64,000 nt of DNA from DATAUD01 sp035511075 (GCA_035511075.1 DATKFW010000015.1:1-64000), one strand, 5' to 3'; counted from the stretch's first letter, positions 17,878 through 29,731 are shown. A program made the numbers and translations. The notes: a model not told the origin generated them from the letters alone.

Positions 17878-17921
17878 ACAACTGCCGACTCTTAAGCCGG
17901 GCCCGTCGCCAGGTCGCCGCT

Positions 17922-21017
<3,096 letters not shown>

Positions 21018-21086
21018 ACAGTCCGAACCGGTGAACCTACGGGAATTCAGGGCAACCGTCAAAAAAATAGCAACGCTTGATTTTGG

Positions 21087-22550
21087 CTATTCCTTCTTCT
21101 CGTAAAACAGGCCAACCTCGGAAATGGCCGGGCTAACCGGCGACTGCGTGATGCGCACGCGCACTTTGCCGGCCGCCATCGGGTCGCCGCTCGCCAACCG
21201 GCAGTTGCCAATGCTGGACCCTCGCGCAAATTCCTGCCATTGGCCGTCCCGCCACCCTTCCACGACATATCCCTCCACTCGCTGGCCCAGCGGCAGATAT
21301 TCTCGCAGGCGCACGACGTTGAACGTCACGGGTCGCGCGAATTCCAATTCAATGTCCGCATGGGTCACCCCGTCGTCGGTGGCCCAATACGTGTCGCGCT
21401 TTCCATCAATCACATTTTCGGGCCGGTAGCGGCCGGCATGGCCCCGGACGTTGGAGGCGGTCACGCGCGCGTGGCGGGCCAGGTCGTCGGCGAAGATGGC
21501 GTCGCGGCGCCGGGCGAATTCTTGAAGTGAGGCGATGTCGGGTCGGTGGATTTGACCGCGACGGTCGGGCGGAATGTTCAGGAGCATCGTGGCCCCGCGG
21601 CCGACCGATTTAAAATAGATGTCGAGCAGTTGTTCGGGCGTCTTCACCGCCCCGTCTTCTTCGGGATGATAAAACCAGCCGGGCCGGATGGATACGTCGC
21701 ACTCGGCGGGCGCCCAATCGGTGCCGGGTCGGTCGCCGCGGTTCAGGCGCGCGGCGTCGGCGTCTCCGGGGGCGAAGTCGCGGAGGTTGAGGGTTTCCCA
21801 GCACGGGTCACCGGCGATGCCCCCCTCGTTGCCGACCCAGCGGATGTCCGGGCCGGCATCGCTGAAAACGCAGGCCATAGGTTGCAATTGGCGGATCAAT
21901 CGAATCGTGCCGGGCCAATCATAATAGGTCTTGCGATCGATGCTCCGGGTTTCCCGCGCGCCCCCGTAATAGCCGTCACCGCCGTTGGCGCCGTCCAGCC
22001 AGACTTCGGAGATGGGGCCGTAACCGCTGAGCAGCTCGGTCAGTTGATTGCGGTAATAGGTGATGTAGGCCGGCGTTCCGTAGAGGGCGGAATTGCGGTC
22101 CCAGGGCGAAAGGTAGATGCCGAATCTCAAACCTTGTTCGTGGCAGGCCTCGGCGATTTCTTTCACGACGTCCCCGTGCCCGCCGAGCCAGGGGCTGCGT
22201 TTAACGGAGTGTTCCGTGAAGCGGGACGGCCAGAGGCAAAAGCCGTCGTGATGCTTGCAGGTCAGGATTAACTCCTTCATTCCCGCATTTCGGGCCACTC
22301 CGACGATCTGCCCGGCATCAAACTGGCTCGGATTGAACACGCTCTCGCTCTCGTCGCCGTATCCCCATTCCTTGCCCGTAAAGGTATCAACTGTGAAATG
22401 GGCGAAGCCGACAAATTCCATTTGCTCCCACTGAAGCTGGCGCGGACTGGGCACGGGTCCGTAGGGCGTCGGCGGCGCGACGCCCGCAAAGGTGACGGGG
22501 GACGCCGTCAGAATAAAGCCGGACAACCACAGAATGACGCTGCGATTCAT
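21087..22550 (-). CDS. GH29 alpha-L-fucosidase with C-terminal F5/8 type C domain
   Basis: 487 residues, secreted: the ATG at 22550 opens MNRSVILWLSGFILTASPVTFAG. The glycoside hydrolase family 29 barrel shows 'WEQMEFVGFAHFTVDTFTG', 'LTCKHHDGFCLWPS', 'RFGIYLSPWDRN' and 'ISEVWLDGANGGDGYYG', whose Asp is the family nucleophile. About residues 350-485 form a discoidin (F5/8 C)-type carbohydrate-binding domain (NVIDGKRDTYWATDDG...). It hydrolyses terminal alpha-L-fucose from glycans, so the organism probably feeds on fucosylated polysaccharides. It stands alone between secA and a DUF4337 gene on the same strand; no transporter or sulfatase is linked. Confidence 0.95.
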   Translation of the reverse strand: MNRSVILWLSGFILTASPVTFAGVAPPTPYGPVPSPRQLQWEQMEFVGFAHFTVDTFTGKEWGYGDESESVFNPSQFDAGQIVGVARNAGMKELILTCKHHDGFCLWPSRFTEHSVKRSPWLGGHGDVVKEIAEACHEQGLRFGIYLSPWDRNSALYGTPAYITYYRNQLTELLSGYGPISEVWLDGANGGDGYYGGARETRSIDRKTYYDWPGTIRLIRQLQPMACVFSDAGPDIRWVGNEGGIAGDPCWETLNLRDFAPGDADAARLNRGDRPGTDWAPAECDVSIRPGWFYHPEEDGAVKTPEQLLDIYFKSVGRGATMLLNIPPDRRGQIHRPDIASLQEFARRRDAIFADDLARHARVTASNVRGHAGRYRPENVIDGKRDTYWATDDGVTHADIELEFARPVTFNVVRLREYLPLGQRVEGYVVEGWRDGQWQEFARGSSIGNCRLASGDPMAAGKVRVRITQSPVSPAISEVGLFYEKKE

Positions 22551-22628
22551 GATCACCGTCCATTCTCGCACCCGCCAGAGGGAAGTGAAGTCAGAACTGT
22601 TTGCCGGAAAGAACGCCGATCTTCCAAT

Positions 22629-23213
22629 TTATGGCATCGGCATCATCTGGGCGGCCACCATTTCTGCGATGCCGATGCACGCCAGCACGATGGCAAAAAT
22701 CCAAAGAGGCTTTTTCTTCGTCAGCAGACACATCGACGCGGTGGCAATGGAGACGGAGAAGAGCGAAATTGCAAGCCCCAGGCGGCCGCCCACCCGCCCG
22801 GCATAATCCCGCTTTAGTTCCAGCTTGTCCGCCACTTCCTTGATTTTCGCCTTCCGGTCATTGTAATCGGCGATTTTCGCGTCGAATGACTTCTGCTGCT
22901 TGAGTGCTTCGGGATCGTTGCCGCTCCTGACAACCTGGTCGCGCGTCAATTCGAAGAGGTGCTGTTTGATGGATTGCGCCTCGTAAAGATTCCACTGATC
23001 GGAAGCCTGGGCCTGCGACATCTGTCCCATCCCGGAATATTTGCCCGCTCGTTGCGCGGCGATCGATGCCACAACGGCGATCAGCACGACTGTCAGCGAG
23101 ACATACCGGGTCCACGCCTCGCGCCGCTCCTTTTCCTTTGTAGCCGCGCGATCCGCCTTGAGGTCCGCGATAAACGCCTTCAGTTCATTCAATTCGCCGC
23201 GAAGATCATCCAT
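22629..23213 (-). CDS. DUF4337 family membrane protein
   Basis: 194 residues. An N-terminal helical segment (MDDLRGELNELKAFIADLKA) is followed by a membrane span (YVSLTVVLIAVVASIAA), then the recognisable family core 'ASDQWNLYEAQSIKQHLFELTRDQ', and two further C-terminal spans (LGLAISLFSVSIATASMCLL; IFAIVLACIGIAEMVAAQM). This matches the DUF4337 layout. The function is unknown. It lies 78 bp upstream of the fucosidase on the same strand; co-transcription is possible but there is no functional link. Confidence 0.82.
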   Translation of the reverse strand: MDDLRGELNELKAFIADLKADRAATKEKERREAWTRYVSLTVVLIAVVASIAAQRAGKYSGMGQMSQAQASDQWNLYEAQSIKQHLFELTRDQVVRSGNDPEALKQQKSFDAKIADYNDRKAKIKEVADKLELKRDYAGRVGGRLGLAISLFSVSIATASMCLLTKKKPLWIFAIVLACIGIAEMVAAQMMPMP

Positions 23214-23286
23214 GGTTCAATTCTCTTTTTATTCAGCGCATCTCATCTAGCGCAAGTCGAACTTCGTCGCAAGCCCGTTGTTTGAG

Positions 23287-23385
23287 GCGTATTACAATTT
23301 TCGGGAGGGCGGAGCGCCGCGCCGCCCTAATTATATAAGGGACTTCCAAGGTGTAATCCGGTCCAATGGAAGAATTCTGTCCCAC
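23287..23385 (+). repeat. Dispersed intergenic repeat, copy 1 (99 bp)
   Basis: Nearly identical to 56195-56284. Shared blocks include ATTTTCGGGAGGGCGGAGCG near the left end and AATCCGGTCCAATGGAAG with AATTCTGTCCCAC at the right end. Copy 1 has about nine extra bases in the middle (around TATATAAGGG). It lies between the DUF4337 and apbE genes, with no open frame of its own that looks real. Both copies have the same orientation. Confidence 0.85.
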
Positions 23386-23429
23386 GCCCTCCACGAAAAT
23401 GGAGTTTTTTTGCGACGCCCTGCCTGCCT

Positions 23430-24446
23430 TCACTCGTAAAACTGACTGAACCCGCGCGATTGGTAAATCTCGACCTTCGCGCCGGGTTTGCGAACTATTC
23501 GCACGAAGGCATTTGGCGTTTTGGCGATGAATTTCAGGGCCGCCTTTGGCTCCAACACGCTCATCACCTTGGTCAATCCGTCTGCGGTAAAATCGTCCGG
23601 CGCGATCACCGTCACCAACCTGTGATCTGTCAATCCCATGCCCGTTTGCGGGTCAATGATGTGCGAGTACCGCGTGCCGTTGACTTCAAGCCGTTGAAAC
23701 AGGTCGCCCGAAGTTGATATGCCGACGTCCGACACGATCACATAGCGCGCAGGCGGCGCGTTGGTCGCGTCGAGCGCTCCCAATTCAATCCGCCAGCCGG
23801 GCTTGCCCGGAGGAGGTCCGCTTACGGCCATGTCACCCCCGCCGGAAACCAGGGCGTTGGTGATTCCGAGCCGGCCAAGCGTCCGAAGCGCCTGATCGAC
23901 GGCGTATCCCTTTGCGATTCCACCCAGATCCAGTCGCATATTTGGCGCCAGGAGTTTCACCCCGTGATGCGGCGGGTCCAACTGCATTTTCGTGTAGCCG
24001 ACCGCGGCGCGCGCTTTGGCCAGTCGGTCGGGATCGGGCATGGCTCCTTCCCGGCGCGCGTAACGCCAAAGATTGACATAGGGCCCGACGGTCACATCGA
24101 AAGCCCCGTGGCTCCGTTCGGCAAGGTCTTGCGCCCGCTCCAGCACCACCCAAAGATCGGGGCTGACCGGCACTTCCTTGTCTTGGCCGGAGGATTGCGA
24201 CAGCCGGCTCAATTCGCTGTCCGAATCGTAATCCGTCATTACGTCATTAAGCTGCGCGATCCGCGCGAACGCCGTCTCCGCCGCTCCTTCCGCGGCGTTT
24301 GCGGTAGAGGCATAAAGGACAATGCGGAACGGCACACCCATTTCCGCCCGTTTAAACTCGTAGCGAACCAATGGTTCTGTCTCCTCGCGCGTCGAAACGC
24401 ACCCCGCAACCAGCAAAGCCAAACCCAAATACCCGGCAATCCTCAT
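23430..24446 (-). CDS. apbE: ApbE family FAD:protein FMN transferase (lipoprotein)
   Basis: 338 residues. The ATG at 24446 opens a lipoprotein signal, MRIAGYLGLALLVAGC (lipobox VAGC). ApbE motifs are present: 'MTDYDSDSELSRLSQSSG', 'GAFDVTVGPYVNLWRYARRE', 'RLDLGGIAKGYAVDQAL', 'LVSGGGDMAVSG', 'DVGISTSGD' and 'YSHIIDPQTGMGL'. It covalently attaches FMN, taken from FAD, to Thr/Ser of exported flavoproteins such as NqrB/C or RnfD/G. No such target is in this window. It appears monocistronic, preceded by repeat copy 1 on its downstream side. Confidence 0.95.
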   Translation of the reverse strand: MRIAGYLGLALLVAGCVSTREETEPLVRYEFKRAEMGVPFRIVLYASTANAAEGAAETAFARIAQLNDVMTDYDSDSELSRLSQSSGQDKEVPVSPDLWVVLERAQDLAERSHGAFDVTVGPYVNLWRYARREGAMPDPDRLAKARAAVGYTKMQLDPPHHGVKLLAPNMRLDLGGIAKGYAVDQALRTLGRLGITNALVSGGGDMAVSGPPPGKPGWRIELGALDATNAPPARYVIVSDVGISTSGDLFQRLEVNGTRYSHIIDPQTGMGLTDHRLVTVIAPDDFTADGLTKVMSVLEPKAALKFIAKTPNAFVRIVRKPGAKVEIYQSRGFSQFYE

Positions 24447-24554
24447 CGTGATATTATCAGAGATCAATTTGCCTGAAACAATGAATTTCAACTCGGACCC
24501 CGGGTTGTGCCGGATTGACGGAAGGATTGCGCGCGGGGTAAATTTTGGGATCGG

Positions 24555-24956
24555 ATGAAATTGAGCATTCCAGATTCCCCGCTTAAGCGCATGGCCGTAG
24601 CCATCGGCGCGGCTGTGGCGATCATGGTGGCGGTCGGCCTGCTTTACCTTCTCATCGCGGAAGACTCTGCCCCGGGGAAAATTGACGGTCTCAAGATCGT
24701 CGCCGCCGGCAGCGCCTACACGCGGGCGTTGATCGCAAGCAAGCTGCCCGTCCCAAAAACCGTTTCACTCGACGAACTACTGACGCGCGGTTACCTCAAA
24801 CCTGCCGACGTTGCCCCTTTTCAGGGATTGGACGCCACATTGGTATTAACCGCCGACGCCTCCAATCCTCAGCGTGTGTTGATGCGCGTCCACATGCAGG
24901 ACGGCACAGACCTTGTGCTGACGGGTGACGGCGCCTTGCAACAGCCGGCGCGCTAA
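24555..24956 (+). CDS. Hypothetical single-pass membrane protein
   Basis: 133 residues. A short basic N-terminus (MKLSIPDSPLKRM) leads into one hydrophobic helix (AVAIGAAVAIMVAVGLLYLL), followed by a soluble domain with 'VPKTVSLDELLTRGYLKPADV' and 'VLMRVHMQDGTDLVLTGDG'. The 'leader, helix, then SLDELLTRGYL' layout recalls verrucomicrobial pilin-like proteins, but there is no prepilin cleavage motif, so I leave it unnamed. It converges with the SxtJ-like gene, 2 bp apart. Confidence 0.65.
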   Translation: MKLSIPDSPLKRMAVAIGAAVAIMVAVGLLYLLIAEDSAPGKIDGLKIVAAGSAYTRALIASKLPVPKTVSLDELLTRGYLKPADVAPFQGLDATLVLTADASNPQRVLMRVHMQDGTDLVLTGDGALQQPAR

Positions 24957-24958
24957 TA

Positions 24959-25363
24959 TCAAAACAGGCGGTCCAACGGCGTTTTTGGCCGCGCGTTGGT
25001 CCAATAGCTCTCGCCGTTGGGACGTCGGAGCCGGAGGGGGTCCTTGCCGATCGCGCGGCGGATCAATGCCACGGGCGTCACCACGCCGATGAAGAAAAAG
25101 GCCAGGATGATTCGGCCCGCGAACTGGCTGATGCCAAATCCGAGCCGCATGGAGAACCTGTGAAACCCGCGAAACCACCTCGGCTCAACCGCTGCCGCCA
25201 CCGCCGTCGCCGCCAATGCCGCCAAAACCCCGATCCAGAGCGCGATGGGCAAAACGCCGCGCCATCGCAACAGACTGCTCAATACCGCCAGTCCAAGCGC
25301 TGTCATCCACGCCCCTTTGCGCCATTCCTTCGGATCTTCGCTCAGCTTGAGTTTCATATTCAA
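24959..25363 (-). CDS. SxtJ family membrane protein
   Basis: 134 residues. The N-terminus 'LKLSEDPKEWRKGAWMTALGLAVL' and three or four hydrophobic segments match the SxtJ-type membrane proteins that accompany carbamoyltransferases, first named from the saxitoxin cluster. It ends 'RPNGESYWTNARPKTPLDRLF', a conserved-looking tail. Its start codon overlaps the stop of the carbamoyltransferase by 4 bp, so the two are translationally coupled. The biochemical role is unknown; association with carbamoylation of a cell-surface or secreted product is the contextual reading. Confidence 0.82.
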   Translation of the reverse strand: MNMKLKLSEDPKEWRKGAWMTALGLAVLSSLLRWRGVLPIALWIGVLAALAATAVAAAVEPRWFRGFHRFSMRLGFGISQFAGRIILAFFFIGVVTPVALIRRAIGKDPLRLRRPNGESYWTNARPKTPLDRLF

Positions 25364-27183
25364 TCCGATTGCGGCGCGACGCGGCGCGGTGACGTGCGGG
25401 CGGGCTGCTCCGTCCGGTCAAGCAAAAAATTGCCGATCACCAGATAATCCATTTCCGTGCTGACGAAGCACCGGTAGGCATCCTCCGGCGAACAGACGAC
25501 CGGTTCGCCCCGCACGTTGAACGAGGTGTTTACCAACACGCCGCAGCCGGTCACGCTCTCAAAACGCAGCAGCAATTCGTACAGCAGCGGATTGACCTCG
25601 CATGTCACCGTCTGGATGCGCGCGGAATAATCGACGTGCGTCACCGCCGGAAGTTTCGAGCGCGTTTGCTTCAAGAGCTCCAGCCCCCTGCCTTCCGGCG
25701 GCGCGGGCAGTCGCCATTCCTGGCGCAGGGGAGCGACCAGCAGCATGTAGGGCGAATCGGCGGAAAGTTCGAAATATTTCTCCAGCCGTTCGCGCCGCAC
25801 CACCGGGGCGAAGGGACGAAACGATTCCCGGAATTTCACCTTCAAATTCATCACCGATTGCATTCTGGGCGAGCGCGCGTCGCCGAGAATCGAACGGTTC
25901 CCCAGCGCGCGCGGGCCAAATTCCATCCTTCCCTGGAACCATCCCACCACTTTCTCTTCGCGCAGCAAATTGACCGTGCGATCGAGCAAATCGGTCGTGG
26001 GCAATCGTCGAAATTTCGCCCCGTGAACTCGAAGCGTCGTTTCAATCTGGTCATCGCTAAATTCCGGGCCAAGGAACGATCCTTGCATCGCGTCGGACTT
26101 CGGCCCCGGCATTTCGTCATCCTCCTGCGCCAGGTGCCAGGCGGCCAGGGCGGCGCCAAGCGCTCCTCCCGCGTCGCCGGCCGCGGGTTGAATCCACAGG
26201 CGATCAAAAATCTTCTCCCGCAAGACGCGCCCGTTGGCCACGCAGTTGAGCGCCACGCCGCCTGCCAGGCAAAGATTCTTCTGACCGGTCAACTGGCGCG
26301 CATGCCGGGCAATGCGGAGCATGACTTCCTCCGTCACCGCCTGGATCGACCGCGCCGCATCCATGTGACGCTGCTGGATGGTTTCTTCCGGGCGTCGCGG
26401 CGGGCCGCCGAACAAGTCGTGGAATCGGCCATTGGTCATCGTGGTGCCGGTCAGAAAGCCGAAATAGTCGAGGTTCAGCCAGAACGATCCGTCCGCCTTC
26501 AAGTCGAGCAGTTCCTTGAGAATGACGCTCTCGTATTTCGGTTCGCCGTAGGGCGCGAGGCCCATCAATTTGTATTCCCCCGAATTGATGCGGAACCCGC
26601 AATAATCCGTAAACGCCGAATAAAGCAGTCCCAACGAGTGTGGAAAGCGGACCTCCTTGAGATTTTCGATGCGATGGCCTTTCCCGTGGCCGATTGTCGT
26701 CGTGGCCCACTCGCCCACGCCGTCAATGGTCACGATGGCCGCCTCGGTGAACGGCGAGGGGTAAAAAGCGCTTGCGGCGTGCGCCTGATGATGTGCCGTA
26801 AAGAGAATCGGGCAATCCGGGCGCAACCCGGGCAGTTCCTCGCGGATGGTTTTGCGGAGGTCCAATTTGCCCCCCAGCCAATTCGATAGAACCTCGGGAA
26901 ATGTCCGCCATCCGCCGGGGGCCACGGCCAGGTAGGTTTCCAGCAGGCGCGTGAACTTGAGCACCGGCTTGTCGTAAAAGACAACCGCGTCCAATTCTCC
27001 GGCGTTCAACCCGCCGGATTGCAGGCAAAACTCTACGGCGCGCTTCGGAAAGTCCGGGTCATTCTTGATTCGCGTGAATCGTTCCTCCTGCGCGGCGGCG
27101 GCGATCTGGCCCTCGCGCAGCAGCGCGGCGGCGGCATCGTGATAGTAGGCGGAAATCCCCAGGACGTGGCGCGGCGGGGGCAT
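25360..27183 (-). CDS. Carbamoyltransferase (NodU/CmcH/TobZ family)
   Basis: 607 residues; the family transfers carbamoyl from carbamoyl phosphate, through carbamoyl-AMP, to a hydroxyl of a sugar or other small molecule. The N-terminal ASKHA-like domain is visible in 'LGISAYYHDAAAALL' and 'HHQAHAASAFYPSPF' (metal-binding His residues), with 'TIDGVGEWATTTIG' and 'NLCLAGGVALNCVANG'. The C-terminal YrdC-like half holds 'GRMEFGPRALGNRSILGDAR' and 'NTSFNVRGEPVVCSP'. It is cytoplasmic. It sits in the middle of the operon DUF5989 - carbamoyltransferase - SxtJ, with 3 bp before it and a 4-bp overlap after. The acceptor cannot be told. Confidence 0.95.
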   Translation of the reverse strand: MPPPRHVLGISAYYHDAAAALLREGQIAAAAQEERFTRIKNDPDFPKRAVEFCLQSGGLNAGELDAVVFYDKPVLKFTRLLETYLAVAPGGWRTFPEVLSNWLGGKLDLRKTIREELPGLRPDCPILFTAHHQAHAASAFYPSPFTEAAIVTIDGVGEWATTTIGHGKGHRIENLKEVRFPHSLGLLYSAFTDYCGFRINSGEYKLMGLAPYGEPKYESVILKELLDLKADGSFWLNLDYFGFLTGTTMTNGRFHDLFGGPPRRPEETIQQRHMDAARSIQAVTEEVMLRIARHARQLTGQKNLCLAGGVALNCVANGRVLREKIFDRLWIQPAAGDAGGALGAALAAWHLAQEDDEMPGPKSDAMQGSFLGPEFSDDQIETTLRVHGAKFRRLPTTDLLDRTVNLLREEKVVGWFQGRMEFGPRALGNRSILGDARSPRMQSVMNLKVKFRESFRPFAPVVRRERLEKYFELSADSPYMLLVAPLRQEWRLPAPPEGRGLELLKQTRSKLPAVTHVDYSARIQTVTCEVNPLLYELLLRFESVTGCGVLVNTSFNVRGEPVVCSPEDAYRCFVSTEMDYLVIGNFLLDRTEQPARTSPRRVAPQSD

Positions 27184-27186
27184 CGT

Positions 27187-27339
27187 TCACATAAATGGAT
27201 AGAGCGCCCAGGCGATCCCCGAACTGGCGGTAAACAGCAGAATGGCTCCCAGCACAAGCAACAGGACAATCAGCGGTATCAGCCACCACTTCTTCTCCTG
27301 CCTGCAAAATTTAAGAAACTCTTTGAACAGCGACCACAT
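27187..27339 (-). CDS. DUF5989 family small membrane protein
   Basis: Only 50 residues: MWSLFKEFLKFCRQEKKWWL followed by a single strongly hydrophobic helix (IPLIVLLLVLGAILLF) and 'GIAWALYPFM'. This 'F..R.EKKWWL.P' then helix layout is the DUF5989 pattern. The open frame extends further upstream, but the conserved segment begins at the ATG at 27339. It is the first gene of the carbamoyltransferase-SxtJ operon, its stop lying 3 bp before the carbamoyltransferase ATG. Such proteins recur next to carbamoyltransferases; their function is unknown. Confidence 0.85.
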   Translation of the reverse strand: MWSLFKEFLKFCRQEKKWWLIPLIVLLLVLGAILLFTASSGIAWALYPFM

Positions 27340-27499
27340 GATTCCCGCCAGAATAGGCGATGCGTGCCAGATTGACAAGAGCGCGAAAGTCCATGGTCCC
27401 GGTACTCTGGCCGCGCCGGGGGGGCGCACCGCGCCGAATCCAGGTCCGCCTTGGTGGATTGCCTCGACACCACGGACTCTTCCTGAAAAACTCCGCGGC

Positions 27500-28108
27500 G
27501 TGAAACAGTCAATCGTTGCGCTGGATCTGGAGGGGGTGCTCGTGCCCGAAATCTGGATCTCTGTCGCTGACAAAACCAAAATCCCGGAACTCCGCCGCAC
27601 CACCCGCGATGAGCCCGATTACGATAAACTCATGCGCGGACGCATCGATATCCTCGACCAGCACGGATTGAAACTGGCCGACATCCAGGAAGTTATCGCG
27701 ACCATGCGTCCCATTCCCGGCGCCGTGGAGTTTCTCGGTGAATTGCGCGCGCGAACCCAGGTCATCATTTTGTCGGACACTTTTGAGGAATTCGCCAAAC
27801 CGTTGATGCGGCAATTGGACTGGCCGACGATTTTTTGCAATCGCCTCATTGTCATGGACGGAAGGATCGCCGGTTACAAATTGCGCCAGGACAATCCGAA
27901 GCGTAGTGCCGTGGTCGCGCTCAAAAGCCTCAACTATTACGTGGCAGCCGCCGGCGATTCCTTCAACGATACCGCGATGCTGGCCGAGGCGCACGCGGGT
28001 TTTCTGTTTCATTCACCGGACCACATCAAGAAGCAATTCCCACAGTTTCCGCCTTTCGAAGAATATGGGGATTTGCTGCAAGCCATCACAACGGCCCTGA
28101 CACACTAG
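27500..28108 (+). CDS. thrH: Bifunctional phosphoserine phosphatase / homoserine phosphotransferase
   Basis: 202 residues from a GTG at 27500 (read MKQSIVALDLEGVLVPEIWI), which gives the usual ThrH length. HAD-superfamily motifs are seen: motif I 'ALDLEGVLVPE', motif II 'VIILSDTFEEF', a motif III lysine in 'RQDNPKRSAVVAL' and motif IV 'AAAGDSFNDTAML'. ThrH can dephosphorylate phosphoserine, giving serine, and pass the phosphate to homoserine. It is divergent from the DUF5989 operon across 160 bp and converges with gpsA, the two stops being separated by 10 bp inside a perfect 12-bp palindrome. Confidence 0.93.
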   Translation: MKQSIVALDLEGVLVPEIWISVADKTKIPELRRTTRDEPDYDKLMRGRIDILDQHGLKLADIQEVIATMRPIPGAVEFLGELRARTQVIILSDTFEEFAKPLMRQLDWPTIFCNRLIVMDGRIAGYKLRQDNPKRSAVVALKSLNYYVAAAGDSFNDTAMLAEAHAGFLFHSPDHIKKQFPQFPPFEEYGDLLQAITTALTH

Positions 28109-28118
28109 GGGTACCCCT

Positions 28119-29099
28119 CTAATCCTCGTGCTTCATGACCCGGCCCATCAAGTCCTCCACGGCTTTGCGGACTGACTTGTTTTGGTAAAGCATTCCGTGA
28201 ACTTCGTCGATGATCGGCGTTTCGACGCCCAGCGTCCGCGCCAGTTGCCACGCGGCTTTGGCCGTGGGATAACCCTCCGCCACCGAGCGCGTGCTGGCCA
28301 GGATCGCGTCCACTTTTTCCCCTCGTCCGATCCGCTCGCCGAAGGCGCGGTTGCGGCTGAGCCGGGAGTAACAGGTCACCACCAAATCCCCCAATCCACT
28401 CAATCCGGAGAACGTTTCCGCCGACGCGCCCCGGGCGACGCCCAACCGCCGCATTTCCGCGACTCCGCGCGTGATCAGTCCGGCCTTCGAATTGTCGCCA
28501 AAGCCCAACCCATCGCCGATGCCCGCCGCAATCGCGACGACATTCTTGACTGCCCCGCCCAATTCGACCCCCAACGCGTCCTGCGTCGTGTAAACCCGGA
28601 ACGCCGGACGATGGAAAAGTAGTTGGGCTTTCCGGGCCACATCCAGGTCGCTGTGCGCCGCCACCGCGGCGGCCGGTATGTCCCGCGCCACTTCCAGCGC
28701 CAGACTTGGCCCGGACAAAACGGCCGCCAACGCGTGCGGCATGGTTGTTTTGAGAATGCCGGACATCGTCAAGCCGCTCTCGGCTTCAATTCCCTTGGTC
28801 ACGCTGACAGCCAGACCCTTGAAATTGGATATCCGGCTGCTAATTTCGCGAAAAAATTTCGACGGCACCGCCAGGACGACGCAATCGCACTCGGCCACCG
28901 CCGCCAGTAAATCTGCTTGACACCGGATTCCGGGCGCCAGCGCGATGGCCGGCAGGTAAAGATCGTTGCGGCCGCTGGCCGTGATTTGCTCCAGGAGCGC
29001 CGCATCGTGTCCCCACAATGTGACGTTGTGGCGGTTGTGCCGCAGCAAATTGGCCAGGGCGGTTCCCCACGCGCCCGCGCCGATGACGGTCACTTTCAT
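28119..29099 (-). CDS. gpsA: NAD(P)-dependent glycerol-3-phosphate dehydrogenase
   Basis: 326 residues; reduces dihydroxyacetone phosphate to sn-glycerol 3-phosphate, the backbone for phospholipids. Rossmann motif 'VTVIGAGAWGTALANLL', then 'AVPSKFFREI', 'VSVTKGIE', 'VLSGPSLALEVARD', the substrate-binding 'ELGGAVKNVVAIAAGIGDGLGFGDN' region (catalytic Lys) and 'FSGLSGLGDLVVTCYS'. It follows plsY after 5 bp, forming a plsY-gpsA operon that supplies G3P and acylates it. Confidence 0.97.
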   Translation of the reverse strand: MKVTVIGAGAWGTALANLLRHNRHNVTLWGHDAALLEQITASGRNDLYLPAIALAPGIRCQADLLAAVAECDCVVLAVPSKFFREISSRISNFKGLAVSVTKGIEAESGLTMSGILKTTMPHALAAVLSGPSLALEVARDIPAAAVAAHSDLDVARKAQLLFHRPAFRVYTTQDALGVELGGAVKNVVAIAAGIGDGLGFGDNSKAGLITRGVAEMRRLGVARGASAETFSGLSGLGDLVVTCYSRLSRNRAFGERIGRGEKVDAILASTRSVAEGYPTAKAAWQLARTLGVETPIIDEVHGMLYQNKSVRKAVEDLMGRVMKHED

Positions 29100-29104
29100 G
29101 CGAT

Positions 29105-29731
29105 TCAGTTTTTCTTCTTGCCGATTCGATTTTCCGTGCCTTTCAGGAGGCGCTGGATGTTGCCCTTATGCTTGTAAATGGCCAGCAGGCTCAATGCCGA
29201 CATGACGTAAGTCATCGTCGGACTACCCTTCCATAACCAGACCGCAAACGGCAGGGTCACCGCCGCCGCGATGGAAGCCAGAGACACATATCGGGTGATC
29301 AGAATGACCACGCCCCACACACCGAGAGCGGTCAAACAAGCCTGCGGCGCCCACGCCATGACCACGCCGCCCGAGGTGGCGATCCCTTTGCCGCCCTTGA
29401 AACGCAGCCAGCAACTATAATTATGTCCCAGGATCGCCCCAACCCCGGCCGCAAGCGACAGACCCTCCCGCCGCGCGCCCGATGCCGTGAAAATATGCAA
29501 TGCCAGCGCCGGCACGAACCTCGCCGCCACGAATCCCTTCAGCCCGTCCGCGATCAACACCGCGATGCCAGCCGTCCTTCCCAGGACGCGGAAAACGTTG
29601 GTCGCGCCGATGTTCCCGCTGCCCACCGTGCGAATGTCGATGCCGCGCACCATGCCGGCGAGATAACCCGACGGCGTCGACCCCAATACGTAGGAGACGA
29701 CAACAACAAAAATGTAAACGCCGATTGCCAA
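29105..29731 (-). CDS. plsY: Glycerol-3-phosphate acyltransferase PlsY
   Basis: 208 residues; inner-membrane enzyme that acylates glycerol 3-phosphate from acyl-phosphate to make lysophosphatidic acid. The three conserved loops are visible: 'GSTPSGYLAGMVRGIDIRTVGSGNIGATNVFRVLG' as motif 1 (read in parts), 'AILGHNYSCWLRFKGGKGIATSGG' as motif 2, and the C-terminal motif region before 'AIYKHKGNIQRLLKGTENRIG'. Five or so membrane spans are predicted. It is the first gene of the plsY-gpsA pair and is divergent from the Gfo/Idh gene at 29895 across 163 bp. Confidence 0.97.
   Translation of the reverse strand: MAIGVYIFVVVVSYVLGSTPSGYLAGMVRGIDIRTVGSGNIGATNVFRVLGRTAGIAVLIADGLKGFVAARFVPALALHIFTASGARREGLSLAAGVGAILGHNYSCWLRFKGGKGIATSGGVVMAWAPQACLTALGVWGVVILITRYVSLASIAAAVTLPFAVWLWKGSPTMTYVMSALSLLAIYKHKGNIQRLLKGTENRIGKKKN

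Noticed and set aside
23233..23433. A 66-codon minus-strand frame across repeat copy 1.
   Set aside because: Its middle portion is the dispersed repeat translated, so it looks like a spurious gene created by the repeat.
28107..28118. Perfect 12-bp palindrome AGGGGTACCCCT between the convergent thrH and gpsA genes, considered as a terminator or operator.
   Set aside because: The arms are only six bases with no loop and no T-run on either strand; it could as easily be chance between two stops.
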